A DNA stretch of 31,913 nucleotides, taken from contig MEZX01000002.1 in assembly GCA_001774395.1 (NCBI GenBank), positions 369,079-400,991 of the forward strand, in the 5' to 3' direction. Positions 1-6,788 of the stretch are shown piece by piece. The notes under the pieces are model-generated. The model was not told the origin of the DNA and did not search any database. It worked only from the letters and a program-made list of their open reading frames with translations. The position numbers and the translations under genes are program-made. Numbering within the stretch: the first letter of the stretch is position 1; every line of letters starts with the position of its first letter. This stretch comes from Candidatus Berkelbacteria bacterium RIFCSPLOWO2_01_FULL_50_28 (lineage in GTDB: Bacteria; Patescibacteria; UBA1384; 2-12-FULL-50-11).

Positions 1-10
1 TAACCCTGGA

Positions 11-580
11 ATGCTCGAGAAATTCAAACAAAACCAGACGCTACAAGTGGTAGCGTTTATTTTACTATTCGGGCTATTCGTCAGTCTGATGTCGGTGTTT
101 ATTAACCGTTTTCTGGACCCGCATATTCAGCCGCTAAACTATTTGGTAGAAACTCATCCTTATCGGGCGTTGGCGATTTATTTCGCTTTTGTAGCTGGGG
201 CGTCCGTAATCGTGCCGATCCCAACCCTGCCAGTCGACCTACTTTTCTTTGGGTTACTCGACCCGATTGCGGTCATCATTGCCCGTATTGCCGGCGGCAT
301 CGTTGGTGGGTCCGTTTCGTACTATCTATCTTTCAATTTCGGTAAACGGTTTTTGAAGCGTTACTTGTCGGTAAAAAACTTTCAGTTTGTTGAAAAACAT
401 TCTAACACCATCACTTGGCAGCAATTTTTTGTCATCACCATGATTCCGGTTATTAACGCCGAGCTTATGGCTTACGTGGGGGGCTTGGGCAAGATTGGCT
501 ACCGCAAGACGATCGGAACACTGCTACTTGGCATCACCTACCGAGTCTTGTTTGTTTATTTCGTGCTAAACTATCGTTGA
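11..580 (+). CDS. VTT-domain (DedA/TVP38-like) membrane protein
   Basis: A 189-aa inner-membrane protein of the VTT/SNARE-associated family, whose members include DedA and TVP38 and are linked to lipid scrambling or membrane homeostasis. There is an N-terminal membrane segment at about residues 13-32, then a long hydrophobic block at about 52-110 containing the family-like stretch VPIPTLPVDLLFFGLL and a glycine-rich helix (GGIVGGSVSYYLSF). A polar stretch (GKRFLKRYL) follows, then re-entrant/TM segments with ITMIPVINAELMAYVGG. The length suits the family. The stop codon overlaps the murB start by one base, so the two are probably co-transcribed. The start lies 10 bases into the window, so its promoter cannot be judged. 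Family assignment is good; the substrate is unknown. Confidence 0.8.
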   Translation: MLEKFKQNQTLQVVAFILLFGLFVSLMSVFINRFLDPHIQPLNYLVETHPYRALAIYFAFVAGASVIVPIPTLPVDLLFFGLLDPIAVIIARIAGGIVGGSVSYYLSFNFGKRFLKRYLSVKNFQFVEKHSNTITWQQFFVITMIPVINAELMAYVGGLGKIGYRKTIGTLLLGITYRVLFVYFVLNYR

Positions 581-1524
581 TGTCTGCTTTGACGATTCAA
601 GAAAACGTTCCGCTCTCGCCGCTGACAACTTTCAAGCTCGGCGGACCGGCGCGGCATTTTTGTGCAGTTAGCTCCACGACCGAGTTGCTCGACGCGTTGG
701 CGCTGGCGTCGCAGAACAATTGGCCGTTTTTTGTTTTGGCCGGCGGGAGTAACTTGATAATTTCTGACGACGGGTTTGACGGGCTGGTGGTAAAACTGGA
801 ACTGGGGACTTGGGACTTGGAACTAGACAAAAGAACACTAACAGCTGGAGCGTCTTGTTCAATGAAAGAGATTGTTGATGCTTCGATCGAAGCGGGGCTG
901 GCCGGTCTCGAGTGGGCTGGGGGACTACCCGGCAGTTTTGGCGGGGCAATTTACGGCAACGCCGGCTGCTACGGTGGCGAGATAAAGGATTCCGTTCTGG
1001 CGGTAAAAAGTTTGACGCATACCGGTGAGGAGAAAACGCGCGATAACAAAGATTGTGATTTTGGCTACCGAGACAGTATCTTCAAGCATGTTCCGGAGGT
1101 AATTGTTTTCGCTACCCTCCAGCTGCAGCCAGGTAACAGAACCGAACTGCGTCAAATCGCTGACGATCACATTGGGCATCGCGCGAGTCGTCATCCGCTC
1201 GAGCACCCAAACGTTGGCTCAATATTCAAAAACATTCGGGTTGAAGATATGCCGTCCGAACACTTGGCGACGTTCAGAGATTCGATCAAAGATGACCCAT
1301 TTCCGGTGGTGCCGACGGCCAAGATTATTGCCACGGCCGCCTTGCAGGGTAGGCGAGTTGGGAACGTCCAGCTGTCCGAAAAACACTCGAATTTCATAGT
1401 GAACTTGGGCGGCGGCACAACAGCAGATTTACTAAAGCTTGTTGAGCAAATAAAATCAGAAATCGACCAGCGCTACGGCATTAAACTGGAAGTTGAACCG
1501 CAACTGGTCGGGTTCAAGCACTGA
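580..1524 (+). CDS. murB: UDP-N-acetylenolpyruvoylglucosamine reductase (MurB)
   Basis: A 314-aa FAD-dependent cytosolic enzyme that reduces UDP-GlcNAc-enolpyruvate to UDP-MurNAc with NADPH, the second committed step of peptidoglycan synthesis. Visible motifs are the N-terminal TFKLGGPARHF, the FAD-binding VLAGGSNLIISDDGFDG, GLEWAGGLPGSFGGAIYGNAGCYGG, the FGYRDSIFK segment, the catalytic-serine motif GSIFKN, and the C-terminal EVEPQLVG with the conserved glutamate. The compact form without the extra E. coli-type insert fits type II MurB. ATG at 580 shares one base with the upstream TGA (TGATG). A TTG at 577 is possible but less likely. No Shine-Dalgarno is seen, so translation is probably coupled to the upstream membrane-protein gene. 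Confidence 0.95.
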   Translation: MSALTIQENVPLSPLTTFKLGGPARHFCAVSSTTELLDALALASQNNWPFFVLAGGSNLIISDDGFDGLVVKLELGTWDLELDKRTLTAGASCSMKEIVDASIEAGLAGLEWAGGLPGSFGGAIYGNAGCYGGEIKDSVLAVKSLTHTGEEKTRDNKDCDFGYRDSIFKHVPEVIVFATLQLQPGNRTELRQIADDHIGHRASRHPLEHPNVGSIFKNIRVEDMPSEHLATFRDSIKDDPFPVVPTAKIIATAALQGRRVGNVQLSEKHSNFIVNLGGGTTADLLKLVEQIKSEIDQRYGIKLEVEPQLVGFKH

Positions 1525-1538
1525 ACTAGAGTGAGCTT

Positions 1539-1567
1539 AATCTTCAAAGGCCTGGCCTTTGAAGATT
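1539..1567. repeat. Perfect 14-bp inverted repeat after murB
   Basis: The 14-base arm AATCTTCAAAGGCC is followed, after one T, by its exact reverse complement. No T-tract follows on the plus strand, so it is not a classical intrinsic terminator, although as RNA it would form a very stable hairpin. It lies between murB and the promoter of the next gene. It may act as a 3' mRNA end, a transcription factor site or a member of the intergenic hairpin class seen elsewhere here. Confidence 0.75.
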
Positions 1568-1594
1568 GGTATTGCAGCTTGTTGGGTCAGGTTA

Positions 1595-1623
1595 TTGAAT
1601 TAGATCGAGCTTTAGCGTAGAAT
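1595..1623 (+). promoter_or_regulatory. Sigma70-type promoter for the 163-aa exported protein
   Basis: TTGAAT (1595-1600) and TAGAAT (1618-1623) are separated by 17 bases. The start would be near 1630, leaving a leader of about 47 nt that includes a weak hairpin and a GGAGG box at 1668-1672. Confidence 0.7.
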
Positions 1624-1676
1624 TGCCGAGCCTGGGAATCATTCCAGTGCTCGTTTCATATTCGCATGGAGGCAAG

Positions 1677-2168
1677 ATGAACACTTTACTCATAGCCTTG
1701 GTTCTGACCTCGGCTCAGATGCCGACCGACCCAAACCAATACCTTCACCCGAGGCTGCTGATTACGATGCAGCCCCCGACCATTCGCGCGCTTGCTGACA
1801 AAGCAAACGGTGAAGCCAAGGAGATTTTCCGAATTAGGGTGCGGAGCGCTCCAACCTACGTGGCCGATGTCGACGAAGCTGGTTTCAACGGCGATGCCAA
1901 CAACCCCGGGCGGCGTCTTCACTTTGGGGAGTACAGCTTGACGTTTCGCAGTCAGACGGAAATCACAGAGGCTGGAAAGACCAGCAGGGGCTTCTTCGTC
2001 TTTGTCGCTACAAACCGACTCGGCGAATCGCTGCAGATAGCTGGCGGCGACGGCGATCTCGGCAATGCGCAGCAGCTGATCGTCAGCTTTGGAGACGGCG
2101 CGAAGCTTGCGAGGTTTCTGCGCGGAGGGATGACGATCTGGGTGTATCCCAACCTCCCTGTTGACTAG
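1677..2168 (+). CDS. Predicted exported protein of unknown function, 163 aa
   Basis: I do not recognise a family. The chosen ATG lies 4 nt after a GGAGG box (1668-1672) and gives a short hydrophobic N-terminus (MNTLLIALVLTSAQ) typical of a signal peptide. An in-frame upstream ATG at 1623 overlaps the promoter and has no ribosome binding site. The mature part has mixed alpha/beta character, with RIRVRSAPTYVADVDEAGF, a glycine-rich AGGDGDLGNAQ and a C-terminal MTIWVYPNLPVD. Its own promoter and its own Shine-Dalgarno make it a free-standing unit. A 187-codon open frame on the opposite strand is judged to be a shadow. Confidence 0.6.
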   Translation: MNTLLIALVLTSAQMPTDPNQYLHPRLLITMQPPTIRALADKANGEAKEIFRIRVRSAPTYVADVDEAGFNGDANNPGRRLHFGEYSLTFRSQTEITEAGKTSRGFFVFVATNRLGESLQIAGGDGDLGNAQQLIVSFGDGAKLARFLRGGMTIWVYPNLPVD

Positions 2169-2171
2169 CCC

Positions 2172-2199
2172 TTGCGGCTTTGCACGGGAGCGGTATAAT
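2172..2199 (+). promoter_or_regulatory. Promoter for the 115-aa ORF, with leader hairpin
   Basis: TTGCGG (2172-2177) and a perfect TATAAT (2194-2199) are 16 bases apart. The leader of about 75 nt contains a GC-rich hairpin at 2224-2241 (CCACCCC, loop TAAG, GGGGTGG) and then GGAGG at 2273-2277, four bases before a GTG start. Confidence 0.75.
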
Positions 2200-2281
2200 T
2201 CTCTTAATCCGCTTCGGTGGATACCACCCCTAAGGGGGTGGGCGCACATCGTCAGTCACGATCTAGGGATAGGGAGGATAC

Positions 2282-2629
2282 GTGAACGGAATCATTCCAA
2301 TTGCGGTTTCTCCGCTGCTCCTGGCAGTACTTGCGAACAATGGCTTACAAACTGAATCGGCCTACACCGAATCTATGAGGGAGAAACCCTCCAAGTTTGC
2401 CGCTTCGCAACCAAACACCAGCCAGACGGAGACCCCGTGTCCAACGACATCGTGGCGCGACCCGGAGATAGCCTTGCCTGGAGAGGCAATCCCGACCTTG
2501 CAGAGAACGGAACAAGTCCACTCAATCGCCAGTCTTCTGGCAAAAGAGGGACGATCCGCCTGGGGTCGAGATGGAGGGCACAAGCCAAGGACGGCTGTCT
2601 GGCCGATTCGCGACCACGCTCCTGTATGA
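2282..2629 (+). CDS. Small exported protein, unknown function (GTG start)
   Basis: A 115-aa reading frame starting with GTG four bases after GGAGG, the same spacing as the preceding gene. The N-terminus (MNGIIPIAVSPLLLAVLANN) resembles a weak signal peptide. The rest is polar, rich in Thr, Pro, Arg and Glu, with no motif I know. A perfect -10 box, a leader hairpin and a terminator-like 3' region support a real transcript. The coding claim is less secure, because a second plus-strand frame stays open from 2437 to 2643 and both frames have similar composition. A frameshift or a long structured non-coding RNA is therefore possible. Confidence 0.45.
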   Translation: MNGIIPIAVSPLLLAVLANNGLQTESAYTESMREKPSKFAASQPNTSQTETPCPTTSWRDPEIALPGEAIPTLQRTEQVHSIASLLAKEGRSAWGRDGGHKPRTAVWPIRDHAPV

Positions 2630-2781
2630 GCTCCTGGTTCTAACGGGGAAACCCGATCTGGGCTATTGGACCCAGGAGTTCCGACCACCATCCGGTTCTT
2701 CCGGAACCTGGATGGATATCCGGACGTAAAGCCCAGCCAATGTCCCTCCCGTGCGGCCGCATGGGAGGGCATTTCTTTGTT
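2630..2781 (+). terminator. Structured 3' region ending in an intrinsic terminator
   Basis: Three nested or consecutive hairpins follow the stop codon. CTCCTGG pairs with CCAGGAG (about 2631-2687). CCATCCGGTTC pairs with GAACCTGGATGG with one bulge (about 2689-2716). The last is a strong stem of CCCTCCC (2744-2750) with GGGAGGG (2763-2769), its loop being the palindrome TGCGGCCGCA, followed by a T-rich stretch (2771-2781). That stretch also contains the extended -10 box of the next gene, so termination and re-initiation overlap. Confidence 0.6.
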
Positions 2782-2786
2782 ACACT
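2778..2786 (+). promoter_or_regulatory. Extended -10 box, leaderless start
   Basis: TG-T-TACACT ends six bases before the ATG at 2793, which would place the transcription start on or beside the initiation codon. No Shine-Dalgarno and no clear -35 box are seen. Confidence 0.6.
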
Positions 2787-2792
2787 GGATTT

Positions 2793-2993
2793 ATGGTGAT
2801 CGTAATCAAAGGAGCGATCTTTCTGGCGGGGATTATAGTTGGGCTGGCTCTAATGCGCTACAACTATCAACTGGTACATTTTTTCGGTCATGCCGATTTG
2901 GCAGAGCGCTATCTGGGGAACGGCGGCAGCTATAATATGTGGAGGCTGCTGGGGTTGCTTGTTATCGTCGGCGTTGTTTGGTACGTCTTCTAG
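2793..2993 (+). CDS. Small two-TM membrane protein, 66 aa
   Basis: It starts MVIVIKGAIFLAGIIVGLAL. Two hydrophobic segments (about residues 2-20 and 49-66) flank a polar loop with HFFGHADLAERYLGNGGSY. The ATG at 2793 is chosen because it sits six bases after an extended -10 box; an upstream in-frame ATG at 2751 falls inside the preceding terminator stem. I do not recognise a named family. The tidy loop and balanced topology suggest a conserved small membrane protein rather than chance. Confidence 0.65.
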   Translation: MVIVIKGAIFLAGIIVGLALMRYNYQLVHFFGHADLAERYLGNGGSYNMWRLLGLLVIVGVVWYVF

Positions 2994-3110
2994 AAGCAAT
3001 CAGCTCGCAGCAATCGGCTTTCAGCGATCGACTAGCTGACAGAGCGTTATTAATCAGCTAAACTATTAGCTGTTAGCCGATGGCCGTTAAGCCGTTAGCT
3101 AACTTTAGTT
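2994..3110. repeat. CAGC-rich dispersed repeat upstream of tRNA-Ala
   Basis: A stretch built from variants of AATCAGCT, CAGCAATCGGCTTTCAGC, TAGCTGACAG and TTAGCTGTTAGCC, with internal inverted segments. The same vocabulary recurs in the fpg insert (7391-7463) and after mraZ (23467-23605). It has no coding potential of its own. It is a degenerate dispersed simple repeat of unknown origin. Confidence 0.6.
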
Positions 3111-3111
3111 C

Positions 3112-3184
3112 GGGCTGCTAGCTCATTTGGTAGAGCACCGCCTTTGCAAGGCGGGGGTGCGGGGTTCGAATCCCCGGCAGTCCA
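3112..3184 (+). tRNA. tRNA-Ala (anticodon TGC)
   Basis: A complete 73-nt cloverleaf. The acceptor GGGCTGC pairs with GCAGTCC, including the G3-U70 wobble that is the main alanine identity element. The D arm is GCTC/GAGC. The anticodon stem CCGCC/GGCGG carries loop TTTGCAA with TGC at 3145-3147. The T arm is CGGGG/CCCCG with TTCGAAT. The discriminator base is A. CCA is not encoded (CTT follows), so it must be added by nucleotidyltransferase. It stands alone and not in the rRNA operon. Confidence 0.97.
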
Positions 3185-3354
3185 CTTCTCCACTCGCTAC
3201 GCTCGGTCGAAGTAAACTTCTTCGGACTCAAGATGACAGTGGATACTATCTAAAGGCACAGAGAGAAACCCTGAGCGAGTACGCGAGTCGAAGGGCCACT
3301 TCGATATCTTTCGAAGATTCGACTCCTGCCGCCTCGCAACTGCGCCTCTGACCA
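3185..3354. repeat. Intergenic repeats with TCGAAG/CTGAGCGAG words
   Basis: About 170 bases without a convincing gene. It contains GCTACGCTCGGTCGAAG, ACTTCTTCGGACTCAAGATGACA and CCCTGAGCGAGTACGCGAGT, degenerate short repeats of a type common between genes in many bacteria. A related word set occurs at about 29609-29645. No promoter or RNA structure could be assigned. Confidence 0.45.
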
Positions 3355-3406
3355 TAGGCAGGGAGCTGGAATTCGCTTATACTGACCGCAACACGTGAGA
3401 ACGTGT
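3355..3406 (+). promoter_or_regulatory. Promoter with an inverted repeat at the start point
   Basis: TATACT (3378-3383) has a weak -35 (TAGGCA, 3355-3360) 17 bases upstream. Seven bases after the -10, an inverted repeat ACACGT-gaga-ACGTGT (3391-3406) covers the predicted start of transcription. It could be a repressor operator or a 5'-terminal stabilising hairpin. Confidence 0.55.
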
Positions 3407-3437
3407 AATCACTTCTGAGAAGGAGAGGTTTTGTACC

Positions 3438-4259
3438 ATGAAAACAATAGATCGTTACTCGCATCGGACGATGACGGGATTGGGGTATTCTGACTCAATC
3501 TGCGCCAAGATTCTTCCAATGCTCTACGGCAGCGCAACGGCCAAGGAGCTCTACGACTTCGTCGTTGTGGAGATTTCGAGGGGTGCTCTCGAAATTCTTT
3601 ACAACCCAACGTGTGGCCACATCCTAGAACGTCTTGTGATTGGAGTGGCTTGGGCAAACCCCAAACAAGCACACAAGTGGCTGGAAGCCATCACGAGGCC
3701 AATCGTTGGCCAGGAGCAGCGGCCGCACTACCAGCCTGGAGATGTTTTGCCGATTCTGGTCGGGATGTTCAAGGTAATGGTTATGTTCGACCGCGACATA
3801 GCCAGATATGTTGGCTGGGAGAAGTTCGAGATTTTTCGGTACTTCCCGAAGCTCATGACAGCGATCATTACCACCCAGCTTTCACATGGCAAAAGCGATT
3901 CGTCGCAAGAAGAGTCCTCGGTGTTCCGTAACCCCACGGTCCGACTCTTGTGGAAGTCAGCCTTTGAGGATGAGGCCGGGTTGGGGAACCTGCTCAAGGA
4001 GTACACTCGTCTGGAGCATGTCACCGAACCCAAGCATCGGATCAGGCTTCACGGCAACTGCAGTGGACCGAACGAACTGTTCTCACTTCTGGGTCGCGAG
4101 GTATTGCTGGCGCGTAAGCACTTCGAGGCCTTGCCGTATAGGGACAAGCAAATGCAACCGCTGATGAGCACGGTCGGCTCACAGTTTCTCCAGGCCTTGG
4201 ACTTCGCTTGCCAAAGCAACTTGCCGATACCAGAACGTTACAAGATGCGTCTGGCCTGA
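3438..4259 (+). CDS. Unknown soluble protein, 273 aa
   Basis: I do not recognise this family. The ATG follows AGAAGGAGAGG with about 10 bases of spacing. No signal peptide or clear membrane segment is present, so a cytosolic location is inferred. The sequence looks largely helical, with Trp/His-rich patches (NPKQAHKWLEAI, RYVGWEKFEIFRYFPKL). A KSDSSQEESS linker near residue 150 may separate two domains. A few cysteines and histidines (YNPTCGHI, LHGNCSGPNE) do not form an obvious metal motif. It is a free-standing unit with its own promoter, Shine-Dalgarno and a strong terminator ten bases after its stop. Confidence 0.65.
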   Translation: MKTIDRYSHRTMTGLGYSDSICAKILPMLYGSATAKELYDFVVVEISRGALEILYNPTCGHILERLVIGVAWANPKQAHKWLEAITRPIVGQEQRPHYQPGDVLPILVGMFKVMVMFDRDIARYVGWEKFEIFRYFPKLMTAIITTQLSHGKSDSSQEESSVFRNPTVRLLWKSAFEDEAGLGNLLKEYTRLEHVTEPKHRIRLHGNCSGPNELFSLLGREVLLARKHFEALPYRDKQMQPLMSTVGSQFLQALDFACQSNLPIPERYKMRLA

Positions 4260-4268
4260 GGCCAATCA

Positions 4269-4290
4269 GGGCGGGACTTCGGTCCCGCCC
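4269..4290 (+). terminator. GC-rich UUCG tetraloop terminator
   Basis: GGGCGGGAC pairs perfectly with GTCCCGCCC around a TTCG tetraloop. Only a short pyrimidine tail (TTCC) follows, so efficiency is uncertain. It lies between convergent genes and may act in both directions. Confidence 0.75.
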
Positions 4291-4298
4291 TTCCAATG

Positions 4299-4448
4299 TT
4301 ACTGACGTATATAAAACCACCAATACGCAACGCCGGCGATCAGAGCCAAAACTAGCACAATATGCAGGAATTTTTTAGCAAAGAAAATCGTTCCTAAGAG
4401 TACGATCGTTCCTCCGATGAGGGTGCTAGTTTGCGGATCAAGATTCAT
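4299..4448 (-). CDS. Small membrane protein, 49 aa, coupled to glycerate kinase
   Basis: Reading on the minus strand, ATG at 4448-4446 overlaps the glycerate kinase TGA in an ATGA arrangement, and the frame runs 49 codons to TAA at 4299. The product begins MNLDPQTSTLIGG and has two hydrophobic segments (TIVLLGTIFFA and HIVLVLALIAGVAYWWF) split by AKKFL. The four-base overlap and clean hydrophobic pattern suggest a real, translationally coupled gene. The function is unknown. Confidence 0.6.
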   Translation of the reverse strand: MNLDPQTSTLIGGTIVLLGTIFFAKKFLHIVLVLALIAGVAYWWFYIRQ

Positions 4449-5731
4449 CCCTTTAACGCTAGCACTAAGTCTGAAATATTTGAACCGGTGTGACCAGTGA
4501 TCAGGTGCGAATTAGTTTTGGCAAAGAACTCAAATGAATTGTTGCTTCGTAGAAAGTTTTCGATATTCAGTTTCTTCTTGACGACTTGTTCGGCCAGGTC
4601 TGTGTCAGCTAGTGCTCCGGCGGCGCTGGTGTTATCCCAACCGTCGGAATTTATGGCAACAATTATTTCGCCTTCTCGAATCTTACTAAGCGCGCCTAAA
4701 GCCAACTCTTGATTGCGGCCGCCTTTGCCGGGTCCTTTTATCGTCACAGTTGTCTCGCCGCCATAGAGCCGAGCTGTTTTTGGTGAGCTGTCGTGCAAAT
4801 CGGTGGCGATTTGTGCTCCGAGTTTACTTGCTTCACCTGTTAAGCACGAATCACAGATCTCCGAACGGTAGCCCAACTCGGCTGCCGTTTCGGCCATCTT
4901 CTTGAGGGCGTTATTGTTTGTAACAAGCAAGAGGTTCTTAGCATTAGCGAAGTATCTGTCCTCTTTTGGTGTTTCAATCAAACCACAGTGATCAATTCGG
5001 CAGCTCTGAAGAATATCATATTTTTCCAAAATCTTTTCGGCCTGCTCCACACTCGTTTCGTCTTTGACTGTCGGGCCAGAAGCAATAAATTGCAAATCAT
5101 TGCCGATTACGTCAGAAAATATCAGTCCCACAACCCGCGCCGGGTAAGCGTGACGAGCCAAAAACCCACCGCGAGCTAAAGACATATGTTTGCGCAAGGT
5201 GTTGATCTCTTGGATTGTTGCCCCGGCTTTTGTTAGGGTGTTCAAAATCATTCCTTCTTCGACACAGCTGTGCGATTCGGGCATGCATAGTAAAGTCGAA
5301 CCGCCGCCGGAAACAAGTACTATCACTAGGTCGTTCTCACGCAAATCGTGTAGGAGGCTGACCATTTTTTCCGTGGCAGCGATGTTCCCCTCGGTTGGAT
5401 GCGGGTGTGAGCCCAAAATCGCGGTTATCTTTTTTGTGGCGGGAAGTTTATCGTCGATGCCGATCACCAAGCCGGTTGTCAGACGGTCGCCAAGAATATT
5501 TTCTAACTTCTCGGCGGCCTGAAAGGAGCACTTGCCCACCCCTATCACAATGACTCGAGTGTCACTTTGGAGGGCAAATTTTTCACCGCTGACGATAACG
5601 TTATCCTTATCGATTTGCACGGTAGCGTTAACTGCTTGCGCTGTGTCGATCCCCTCGAGTCCCGCTTCGATAATCTTTAGCGCGTCTTTTCGGAGTGGAT
5701 TTGTTGCTAAGAGGTCGAAATTTCCCCGCAT
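4445..5731 (-). CDS. Glycerate 2-kinase, MOFRL family
   Basis: A 428-aa cytosolic kinase of the glycerate kinase type II (GckA/TtuD, MOFRL) family, which phosphorylates D-glycerate to 2-phosphoglycerate with ATP. Visible family features are the N-terminal VIGVGKCSFQAAEKLE, the glycine/serine loop VLVSGGGSTLLCMPE, INTLRKHMSLARGG, the SDVIGNDLQFIASGPT block, and the C-terminal MOFRL part with YGGETTVTIKGPGKGGRNQE and LITGHTGSNISDLVLALKG. A longer reading frame to 5773 exists, but ATG at 5731 follows an extended -10 box by six bases, implying a leaderless mRNA. It is followed by a coupled 49-aa membrane-protein gene. Confidence 0.9.
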   Translation of the reverse strand: MRGNFDLLATNPLRKDALKIIEAGLEGIDTAQAVNATVQIDKDNVIVSGEKFALQSDTRVIVIGVGKCSFQAAEKLENILGDRLTTGLVIGIDDKLPATKKITAILGSHPHPTEGNIAATEKMVSLLHDLRENDLVIVLVSGGGSTLLCMPESHSCVEEGMILNTLTKAGATIQEINTLRKHMSLARGGFLARHAYPARVVGLIFSDVIGNDLQFIASGPTVKDETSVEQAEKILEKYDILQSCRIDHCGLIETPKEDRYFANAKNLLLVTNNNALKKMAETAAELGYRSEICDSCLTGEASKLGAQIATDLHDSSPKTARLYGGETTVTIKGPGKGGRNQELALGALSKIREGEIIVAINSDGWDNTSAAGALADTDLAEQVVKKKLNIENFLRSNNSFEFFAKTNSHLITGHTGSNISDLVLALKG

Positions 5732-5737
5732 GACGTT

Positions 5738-5746
5738 ATTATGGCA
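5738..5746 (-). promoter_or_regulatory. Extended -10 box of the glycerate kinase gene
   Basis: On the minus strand TG-C-CATAAT ends six bases before ATG. A weak -35 (TTGGGT) sits 17 bases further upstream. No Shine-Dalgarno is present. Confidence 0.6.
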
Positions 5747-5861
5747 CATCCCCGAACTAACCCAACAAAACAACGGCTCAATTTAGCTGTCTCATACATT
5801 ATAATATATGACGCAGTTAAATGCCGACTAGCCGTTAAAAAGTGTTTTTTCAAAGAAGTCG

Positions 5862-5901
5862 GTTGAAAAGAGCTGCCGTCCCTAAGCGTCAGGTACGGCA
5901 G
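5862..5901 (-). terminator. Terminator overlapping the end of the HD-domain gene
   Basis: On the minus strand CTGCCGT (5901-5895), within the last codons of the gene, pairs with ACGGCAG (5879-5873), followed by CTCTTTTC. Using the coding end as one stem arm is also seen for the 160-aa gene at 8490. Confidence 0.65.
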
Positions 5902-6725
5902 TTGGCAAACACTTTGGTGTTCGGGGTGTAGAGGCGTTCAATGAGATATTCGTTGCCGCTGTTCAGAATCACCTTCAGCCAAGCAGCGTATCCGGAGCTG
6001 GGCCTATTAGATCGTTGGCGCACAGACTCCAGCGTGTGCGGCTCACTCTGTTTGAAGAGCGTTAGATACGGCAATCCCGGCGCGGGCGCAATGAACGGAG
6101 CCACGTCTCTCAAGCTCTGTAGGTCGGCCAGAAACGGACGATTGGCGATCAGCGCCTGGGTCCTTTTTGGATAGCCCTGGAATGGATGTACGGTGAGTCG
6201 TCCCGAGGCGTCAAACTTGTCGGTGATAACCTCTTCGTTGCCGGCCATCAACTCGTGTAGGGCCTCGTAAAATGCGGCGATCTTGTCTACGTAGTGAACG
6301 AGCTGTGCTTCGGGACTAAGCTGTCGGCGGTAGTTGCGCAAAATATCAGGGTAACTATACGAGCCAATGTCGATTCGGCCAAAGCGTTCAATCACATAGT
6401 CAACCGCCCGTTCTTCGATCTCCTCCAGCTGCATCAACTCAAATTGCGACATCACGTCTTTATAGCCCGTTTGGACGTCGCCGAGTCTGATATCCAGTTC
6501 TGGATCGTCGTGGACGGCGGCGTAGGCCATTACCAGGAATTCATTCAGCAAGTACCCTCTCAGAAACGGCAGGGTTTCTTGCAGCAACAGCTGTAGATGC
6601 TGGATATGTTCGTAAAGGTTCCAGCGATACTGCATCTTATACATGCTGTAGCGGCCAATCTTTTTTAGCTCCCCAGTTCTGCCTAGGCCATCGAGCGCGT
6701 CCTTAATTCCTTTGATGTTGACCAC
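5889..6725 (-). CDS. HD-domain hydrolase, YfbR-like 5'-nucleotidase
   Basis: A 278-aa protein with the divalent-metal HD signature. H40 lies in NLYEHIQHLQ, then H72-D73 and E76 in AAVHDDPELDIRLGD with D83, and D147 in LVHYVDKIAAFYE, matching the H...HD..E...D order of YfbR-type 5'-deoxynucleotidases. The C-terminal 90 residues have no domain I know. It starts at GTG after a near-perfect Shine-Dalgarno (GGAGGTGA, 6 nt spacing) and has its own -35/-10 promoter. Nucleotide salvage or pool cleaning is the likely role; the substrate is inferred from family resemblance only. Confidence 0.75.
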   Translation of the reverse strand: MVNIKGIKDALDGLGRTGELKKIGRYSMYKMQYRWNLYEHIQHLQLLLQETLPFLRGYLLNEFLVMAYAAVHDDPELDIRLGDVQTGYKDVMSQFELMQLEEIEERAVDYVIERFGRIDIGSYSYPDILRNYRRQLSPEAQLVHYVDKIAAFYEALHELMAGNEEVITDKFDASGRLTVHPFQGYPKRTQALIANRPFLADLQSLRDVAPFIAPAPGLPYLTLFKQSEPHTLESVRQRSNRPSSGYAAWLKVILNSGNEYLIERLYTPNTKVFANCRT

Positions 6726-6759
6726 GGTCGGTCACCTCCGTGAAATGTGCGTTGATTGC

Positions 6760-6788
6760 TTTATAGCAATATAGCCGGTGGTAATCAA
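6760..6788 (-). promoter_or_regulatory. Promoter of the HD-domain gene
   Basis: On the minus strand TTGATT (6788-6783) and TATAAA (6765-6760) are 17 bases apart. The -35 abuts the fpg stop codon, so this gene can be expressed independently of fpg. Confidence 0.7.

Noticed and set aside
1686..2249. 187-codon minus-strand frame
   Set aside because: It overlaps the plus-strand 163-aa gene, which has a promoter, GGAGG and a signal peptide; the antisense frame has none of these.
2362..2772. 136-codon minus-strand frame
   Set aside because: No ribosome binding site or promoter; it runs through the terminator hairpin and is antisense to the better supported transcript.
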